From: Kribbella solani | GTDB lineage: Bacteria; Actinomycetota; Actinomycetes; Propionibacteriales; Kribbellaceae | NCBI RefSeq assembly: GCF_014205295.1 | Contig: NZ_JACHNF010000001.1 | Location: 4,216,001-4,280,000, forward strand | DNA: 64,000 bases | Direction of reading: 5' to 3' | In this document: piece after piece, positions 59,321 through 64,000 of the stretch | Layout: each line of letters opens with the position of its first letter | Numbering within the stretch: position 1 is the first letter of the stretch | The notes under the pieces: generated by a model | Databases searched by the model: none | What the model was told of the DNA's origin: nothing | What the model saw: only the letters and a program-made list of their open reading frames with translations | Translations under genes and position numbers: made by a program

Positions 59321-59340
59321 CGACGAAGGGACTCGAACCC
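59321..59340 (-). other. tRNA T-arm-like sequence
   Basis: The reverse complement contains GGGTTCGAGTCCCTTCG, the T-loop/T-stem style of a tRNA 3' region, just before the second integrase remnant. No acceptor stem, anticodon arm or CCA neighbourhood was found, so it is at best a fragment used as an attachment site by an older element, or chance. Confidence 0.25.
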
Positions 59341-59865
59341 GTTGCCGTTGGAGAAGGTCGACGGCGACCCGCACACCGTCAAGCTGCTCTTCCGTTGGAC
59401 GGACGACAAACACATCCGGGCGCGGAACTACGACGAGCTCGCGTGGAATCCGGCCCTGTTCCACGCCCGCGTCATCCGCGAGCCGACGAGGGATGCTCGT
59501 GGACGGAAGCAGTACGCCACTCGTCGAGAGAACGGCATGCACGGGCTGCGGCACTACTACGCGAGCATCACTCTCGCTGATGGGGTCAACATCAAGAACT
59601 CGCCGAATACCTCGGCCACGGAGACCCAGGCTTCACCCTCCGGATCTACACCCACATGCTGCCGTCATCGCACGAGCGGGCGCGGAAGGCTGTCGAATCC
59701 AGTCTGGCCCGTCTCGTCTCCTTCAGATCTCACGAAGCAGTGACGGAGCAGGCCGCCGCGCGCTCCCGTAGTACCCGGTGGGAGCCGGACAGCAACCTGC
59801 CTGCTGAAGGCCTCAAATCAGCCTCTGACCTGCGAGAACACTGCTCAGTTGAGGCCTTTCAGTAA
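59330..59865 (+). pseudogene. Tyrosine integrase remnant 2, 5'-truncated and frameshifted
   Basis: The frame from about 59340 reads LPLEKVDGDPHTVKLLFRWT then GMHGLRHYYASITLADGVNIK with the catalytic R-H. At 59596 one base is missing (reading AAGAAC where AAGGAAC is expected); shifting restores ELAEYLGHGDPGFTLRIYTH, including the catalytic Tyr, and HMLPSSHERARKAVESSLARL. In that frame the stop TAA falls at 59863-59865, inside the right att repeat, next to the crossover core. Its position makes it the probable integrase that inserted the island. Confidence 0.85.
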
Positions 59866-61008
59866 TTGGCGGGCCATTACGATGCGTTGGACCTGGTTGG
59901 TGCCTTCGTAGATTTGGGTGATTTTGGCGTCTCGCATCATGCGTTCTACTGGGTAGTCGTGGGTGTAGCCGTAGCCGCCGAGGAGTTGGACGGCGTCGGT
60001 GGTTACGGCCATGGCCACGTCGGAGGCGAAGCATTTGGCGGCGGCGCCGAAGTAGGTGAGGTCGGGGGCGTTGCGTTCGGAGCGGGCGGCGGCGGCGTAC
60101 GTGAGTTGGCGGGCCGCTTCGATCTTCATGCCCATGTCCGCGAGCATGAACTGCAGGCCCTGGAACTCGGCGATCGCCTTGCCGAACTGCTTGCGTTCCT
60201 GGACGTACCCGAGCGCGTAGTCCAGTGCGCCCTGGGCGATACCGAGGGCCTGGGCGGCGATCGTCACGCGGGTGTGGTCGAGGGTCTGCATCGCGGTCGC
60301 GAAACCGGTGCCCGCAGGCCCGATCAGCCGGCCGGCCGGGAGCCGGACGTTGTCGAAGTACACCTCGCGGGTCGGCGAGCCCTTGATGCCGAGCTTCTTC
60401 TCCGGCGCGCCGAAGGACACGCCCTCGTCGGACTTCTCGACCACGAAGGCGGAGATGCCACGGGACCGGGCGTCCGGGTCGGTGACCGCGAAGACGGTGT
60501 AGAAGTCGCTGACGCCGGCATTGGTGATCCACCGCTTCACGCCGTTCAGCACGTACCCGTCGCCGTCGGCGACCGCGCGGGTCTTCATCGCCGCGGCGTC
60601 CGATCCGGCTTCGGGCTCGGACAGGCAGTACGAGAACATCGCGTCGCCGGCGGCCACCGGCGGCAGGTACTGCTGCTTCACCTCGTCGGACGCGGCCAGC
60701 AGCAGTGGGAGTGAGCCGAGCTTGTTCACGGCCGGGATCAGGGAGCTCGACGCGCAGGCGCGGGCGACCTCCTCGATCACGATCACCGTCGCGAGCGCGT
60801 CCGCGCCGGCGCCGCCGTACTGCTCCGGGATGTGCGGCGCGTGGAAGTCGGCCGCCTTCAGCGCGTCGTACGACGCCTTCGGGAACTCGGCCTGCTCGTC
60901 CACGTCACCGGCGTGCGGGGCGACCTTCGCGTCGCAGACGTCGCGGACGGCCGCGCGGATCGCCTGGTGCTCTTCGGGCAGCTCGTACAGCTCGAATGAG
61001 TTACTCAC
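59845..61008 (-). CDS. Acyl-CoA dehydrogenase
   Basis: 387 aa from GTG 61008. Family motifs: YGGAGADALATVIVIEEVAR, FSYCLSEPEAGSDAAAMKTR, WITNAGVSDFYTVFAVT, and the C-terminal active-site region IYEGTNQVQRIVMARQLLKG with catalytic base Glu368. It oxidises acyl-CoA thioesters with FAD, passing electrons to ETF. The 3' end is now supplied by the right attachment repeat of the island, so the gene remains complete with one altered last residue. Divergent from the UDP-sugar dehydrogenase. Confidence 0.93.
   Translation of the reverse strand: MSNSFELYELPEEHQAIRAAVRDVCDAKVAPHAGDVDEQAEFPKASYDALKAADFHAPHIPEQYGGAGADALATVIVIEEVARACASSSLIPAVNKLGSLPLLLAASDEVKQQYLPPVAAGDAMFSYCLSEPEAGSDAAAMKTRAVADGDGYVLNGVKRWITNAGVSDFYTVFAVTDPDARSRGISAFVVEKSDEGVSFGAPEKKLGIKGSPTREVYFDNVRLPAGRLIGPAGTGFATAMQTLDHTRVTIAAQALGIAQGALDYALGYVQERKQFGKAIAEFQGLQFMLADMGMKIEAARQLTYAAAARSERNAPDLTYFGAAAKCFASDVAMAVTTDAVQLLGGYGYTHDYPVERMMRDAKITQIYEGTNQVQRIVMARQLLKGLN
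59851..59929 (-). repeat. Right attachment repeat (attR), within the acyl-CoA dehydrogenase gene
   Basis: 75 of 79 bases match 49674-49752. The fully identical core 59866-59910 encodes residues including the catalytic Glu368 of the dehydrogenase. Differences from the left copy are synonymous except for the final residue. Confidence 0.9.
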
Positions 61009-61121
61009 GAGTCACATGGTACGACGAACTTCCCCGCGATGGGGTGCGTCGTACGCCGGAAGTGAGCAACCGGACATGAGCCGGTCACCGAGTGATAACC
61101 ACGATGGGTAGAGTCCCGGCC

Positions 61122-62459
61122 ATGAGTGAAGCGACGTCCCGACCGCTCCGGATCGCCGTGATCGGCACCAACTACCTCGGCGCGAACACCGCCGCGGGGA
61201 TGGCCGAGTTCGGTTTCGACGTGATCGGGGTCGAGATCGACGAGCACCGGCTGAAGCTGCTGAACGACGGCAAGGCCCCGCTGTACGAACCTGGGCTGGA
61301 CCCGCTGCTGAAGAAGCACGTGGATTCCGGCCGGCTGCGGTTCAGCAAGGACTACACCGAGATCGCGGACTGGGCGGACGTGCATTTCGTCTGCGTGGGT
61401 ACGCCGCAACTCGAGGGCAGCGAGGCCGCCGACCTGTCCCAGGTGCATTCGGTGGTCGACATGCTCGCGCCGCTGCTGACCAAGCCGGCGCTGGTGGTCG
61501 GCCGGTCGACGGTCCCGGTGGGTACGTCGACCGTGGTCGAGCAGCGCTTCCACAACGAAGCCCCGGCCGGTACGGCGGTGGAGATCGCCTGGCAGCCGGA
61601 GTTCCTCCGCGAAGCGCACGGCGTGGAGGACACGCTGCACCCGGACCGGCTGGTCTTCGGCGTGCAGTCGGACAAGGCCGAGGCCCGGTTGCGTGAGGTG
61701 TTCGCGACCCCGATCGGCGAGGGTACGCCGGTGGTGGTCTGCAACCTGCCTACCGCCGAGCTGGTCAAGGGCGGCGCGAACGCCTTCCTGGCCACGAAGA
61801 TCTCGTTCATCAACGCGCTCGCCGAGATGGCCGACGCGACCGGCGCGGACGTCACCCAGCTGGCCGAGGCGCTCGGGTACGACAAGCGGATCGGCCGCGG
61901 CGCGCTGAACGCCGGGCCCGGGTACGGCGGTGGCTGCCTGCCGAAGGACCTGCGCGCGTTCATGCACCGCGCCGGCGAGCTCGGCGTCGAAGAGGTGATC
62001 ACGCTGCTCCGCGAGGTCGACGACATCAACCAGCACCGCCGCGCCGGGATCGTGGACCTGACCCACGAAATGCTCGGCGGCGAGTGGTCCGGGAAGAACG
62101 TGACAGTCCTCGGTGCCGCCTTCAAGGCCGGTACGGACGATGTCCGTGACTCGCCCGCCCTGGATGTGGCCGGCCGAATCCATCTGCACGGCGCGAACGT
62201 CACCGTGTACGACCCGGAGGCGATGGAGAACGCGCGCCGGGTGCGCCCGACACTGCGGTACGCGTCGAGCGTGCTGGAGGCCTGCCGGGACGCGCACGCG
62301 GTGCTGCACCTGACCGAGTGGCCGGAGTTCCGTGAGCTCGACCCGAACACGTTGAAGGACGTCGTCGCAACCCCGGTGGTGGTCGACGCCCGGCTGACCC
62401 TGGACGCGGCCGTGTGGCGCGCCGCGGGCTGGACCTACCGCGCCCCAGGCAAGCCCTGA
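61122..62459 (+). CDS. UDP-glucose 6-dehydrogenase-type nucleotide-sugar dehydrogenase
   Basis: 445 aa from ATG 61122. Rossmann IAVIGTNYLGANTAAGMAEF, GTPQLEGSEAADLSQV, GRSTVPVGTSTVVEQRF, WQPEFLREAHGVEDTLHPDR and the catalytic-Cys motif AGPGYGGGCLPKDLRAF, then the C-terminal domain VLGAAFKAGTDDVRDSP. It converts UDP-glucose (or another NDP-sugar) to the uronic acid using two NAD+. Such genes supply capsule or polysaccharide. No neighbouring polysaccharide genes in the window. Confidence 0.9.
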   Translation: MSEATSRPLRIAVIGTNYLGANTAAGMAEFGFDVIGVEIDEHRLKLLNDGKAPLYEPGLDPLLKKHVDSGRLRFSKDYTEIADWADVHFVCVGTPQLEGSEAADLSQVHSVVDMLAPLLTKPALVVGRSTVPVGTSTVVEQRFHNEAPAGTAVEIAWQPEFLREAHGVEDTLHPDRLVFGVQSDKAEARLREVFATPIGEGTPVVVCNLPTAELVKGGANAFLATKISFINALAEMADATGADVTQLAEALGYDKRIGRGALNAGPGYGGGCLPKDLRAFMHRAGELGVEEVITLLREVDDINQHRRAGIVDLTHEMLGGEWSGKNVTVLGAAFKAGTDDVRDSPALDVAGRIHLHGANVTVYDPEAMENARRVRPTLRYASSVLEACRDAHAVLHLTEWPEFRELDPNTLKDVVATPVVVDARLTLDAAVWRAAGWTYRAPGKP

Positions 62460-62498
62460 ACGGTCAGGAGACCGTCGCCGCCCTGAGCACTGGACGGG

Positions 62499-63719
62499 TC
62501 AGGAAACTGTCGCCGACCGCAGCACCGGGCGGGTGAGTACGACGAAACCGGTGAGTGCCGAGGCCACTGAGATGGCCAGGCACACACCGGTGATCCCGAC
62601 GCTGCCCACGTCGGACAGGCTGCCGAGGATCGGGTTCATCACCACCAGCGCGATGCTCTGGCAGAGCACCACGATGGACTGCAGCCGCGACTGGAACTCA
62701 CGCTCCACCGAGTTCATCAGCAGCGGCAGTACGTGGCCAGTGAACGTACCGACGCCGATCCCGCTCAGTACGCCCGCCGCGAACGTGAGCGGCAGCGGAT
62801 CGAAGACCGAGAGCCCGAACAGACCGACCGCCGCCACGAGTAGACCGACGGCGGCGAAGATGCCCGGCCGCGGAAACGCGCCGCGCATCAGGATCCGCAG
62901 CGCGATCACGCCGACGCCGAGACTGCGGCTCGCGACCAGCAGACCGGCGGTCGAGGCACTCCAGCCGTGCGAACGGGCGAGCAGCGGGAACAGCAACGCG
63001 TCGAGCGGCATCAACAGACCGGCCGCGACCGTCATCGTGATCAGCAGCGCGCGGGTCAACGGACGGCCGAAGGCGACCTGAATCCCGGCGACGATCGACC
63101 GGATCATCCCGGTCGGCATCCGTCCGGGTGGCGCGATCGTCTTCCGGAGCAGGACGAGTACGACGATCATCGCGCCGAACGTCAGCGCGTCGAACCCGGC
63201 CGCCGCGGCCAGGCCGGACCACGCCACCAGTACGCCACCGACCGCGGTACCGCTGACGGCGAAGACGACGCCGGTGACCTGGAAACTCGCGAGCGCTCGC
63301 GGTACCTGCTCCGGCGGTACGAGCAGCCGCGGCATCGACCGCGACGACGGCAGGAAGAACGCGTCGATCACGCCCACGACCAGCGCGAGTACGAGCAGCA
63401 GTCCGACCGGTTCGCCGATCGCCAACGTGGTCGGGACGAGTGCCGCGGTGACGGCGAACATCGCCGCGCAACTGGCCATCAGCACCCGCGGCGCACCGAA
63501 CCGGTCGCCGACCGCGCCGCCGACGAGCAGCAGCGCCGCCCGGGGCGCGGCAGCAAGCAGCAGAACCAGGCCGGCCACCCGGCCGCCGTGCTGACTGGCC
63601 GACCATCCGATCCCGAACGTCATCGTCAGGTCGCCGAGCAGCGACACCGCCGCGCCGAACAACCAGATCCAGTAGCGGACCGGTATGCGCTGCGTATCCG
63701 GATCAGTGGGCGGAGTCAC
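62499..63719 (-). CDS. MFS transporter (multidrug-like)
   Basis: 406 aa from GTG 63719. 12 hydrophobic segments; GDRFGAPRVLMASC is MFS motif A-like, and the second half resembles the tetracycline/enterobactin-exporter-like MFS_3 group (FPLLARSHGWSASTAGLLVA). No regulator adjoins. Substrate unknown. Convergent with the UDP-sugar dehydrogenase. Confidence 0.85.
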   Translation of the reverse strand: MTPPTDPDTQRIPVRYWIWLFGAAVSLLGDLTMTFGIGWSASQHGGRVAGLVLLLAAAPRAALLLVGGAVGDRFGAPRVLMASCAAMFAVTAALVPTTLAIGEPVGLLLVLALVVGVIDAFFLPSSRSMPRLLVPPEQVPRALASFQVTGVVFAVSGTAVGGVLVAWSGLAAAAGFDALTFGAMIVVLVLLRKTIAPPGRMPTGMIRSIVAGIQVAFGRPLTRALLITMTVAAGLLMPLDALLFPLLARSHGWSASTAGLLVASRSLGVGVIALRILMRGAFPRPGIFAAVGLLVAAVGLFGLSVFDPLPLTFAAGVLSGIGVGTFTGHVLPLLMNSVEREFQSRLQSIVVLCQSIALVVMNPILGSLSDVGSVGITGVCLAISVASALTGFVVLTRPVLRSATVS

Positions 63720-63794
63720 GATCGACGACCTTAGACGACAACCAATGGGATCTCACGACTACCCGCCCCCGTCCTGTGGAAACCCGAGCCGCGC

Positions 63795-64000
63795 TCAGCC
63801 TTTACGGAGCTCTGCCGCGCCGTCACGCACCGTGCTGCCCTTGCCGCGGGCCAGCTCGGCCAGGGATTCCTGGAAGGCGACCATCCGGTCCCGAAGACCG
63901 TCGTCGGAAGCCGCCAGGATCCGGACCGCGAGCAGGCCCGCGTTCCGAGCGTTCCCGATCGAGACGGTCGCAACCGGAACTCCGGCCGGCATCTGCACGA
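63795..64000 (-). CDS. purE: 5-(carboxyamino)imidazole ribonucleotide mutase, 3' end only
   Basis: The last 67 or so residues: [20 protein letters not shown] followed by [19 protein letters not shown]. The [26 protein letters not shown] block is unmistakable PurE. The gene runs off the right edge of the window; its start is not visible. It acts in purine synthesis. Confidence 0.9.
   Translation of the reverse strand, partial: VQMPAGVPVATVSIGNARNAGLLAVRILAASDDGLRDRMVAFQESLAELARGKGSTVRDGAAELRKG

Larger units (their letters stand above)
49689..59865. mobile_element. Genomic island integrated into the acyl-CoA dehydrogenase gene
   Basis: A 10.2-kb segment bounded by 79-bp direct repeats (49674-49752 and 59851-59929) of the acyl-CoA dehydrogenase 3' end; the crossover lies within the identical 45-base core. 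It contains the helicase-DarT-ARH cassette, an IS630 remnant, a subtilase/AAA pair, a DUF2510 scrap and two tyrosine integrase remnants next to the right repeat, where an integrase is expected. Both integrases are broken, so the island should be immobile now. Confidence 0.85.

Noticed and set aside
59321..59340. Complete tRNA gene
   Set aside because: Only T-arm-like bases are seen; no acceptor, D or anticodon arms in the flanks.

Overview
The window is GC-rich chromosomal DNA from an actinobacterium. Many genes start at GTG or TTG, there are many one-component regulators (TetR, MarR, XRE/DUF5753, LuxR, GntR-UTRA), and there are class-E-sortase-type LAATG anchors, a DUF574 methyltransferase and two actinobacterial P450s with a [3Fe-4S] ferredoxin. 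The right end (acyl-CoA dehydrogenase, UDP-sugar dehydrogenase, MFS, purE) suggests Kribbella or another Nocardioidaceae-like genus. That placement is inference from gene content, not a database result.

Left part (1-16.9 kb): a broken DUF559 protein, a TagGH-type polysaccharide ABC exporter, azlCD with a divergent XRE-cupin regulator, a DUF574 methyltransferase divergent from an XRE/DUF5753 regulator, an HxlR regulator divergent from an acetyltransferase with a large Ala-every-third-residue insert, then a P450 locus on the minus strand (P450, TetR, ferredoxin reductase, P450, ferredoxin) facing a DHA2-like MFS exporter across a palindromic operator.

Middle part (16.9-46.4 kb): a MarR regulator divergent from a gshA-like/gshB/MAPEG operon, which is a glutathione-type module in a lineage that normally uses mycothiol; a fused pair of 5'-truncated genes (AraC and phytanoyl-CoA dioxygenase); PfpI/LysR; an SdrD-like LAATG surface protein; a beta-helix lipoprotein divergent from a DyP peroxidase lipoprotein; a LuxR regulator; a TetR regulator with an SDR-hydrolase fusion; and a sugar/peptide locus (Opp-type ABC transporter, Gfo/Idh/MocA, GH3 NagZ, Zn-type dehydrogenase, GntR-UTRA) with two matching 18-bp operators.

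Right part (46.5-64 kb): a large T7SS-type protein and a lipoprotein, then a 10.2-kb genomic island (about 49,689-59,865) inserted in the 3' end of an acyl-CoA dehydrogenase gene. The ends are 79-bp direct repeats (75/79 identical) of that gene's tail. The left copy is the displaced original end and the right copy restores the gene. The island carries an overlapping three-gene cassette (UvrD-like helicase, DarT/DUF4433-like ADP-ribosyltransferase, ADP-ribosylglycohydrolase), an IS630 remnant, a frameshifted subtilase paired with an AAA+ ATPase, a DUF2510 scrap and two decayed tyrosine integrases. The helicase-DarT-ARH cassette looks like a DarTG-type conflict or defence system with the macrodomain antitoxin replaced by an ARH enzyme, and it is the best candidate for an undescribed system. 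After the island come the restored acyl-CoA dehydrogenase, a UDP-glucose dehydrogenase-type gene, an MFS transporter and the 3' end of purE.
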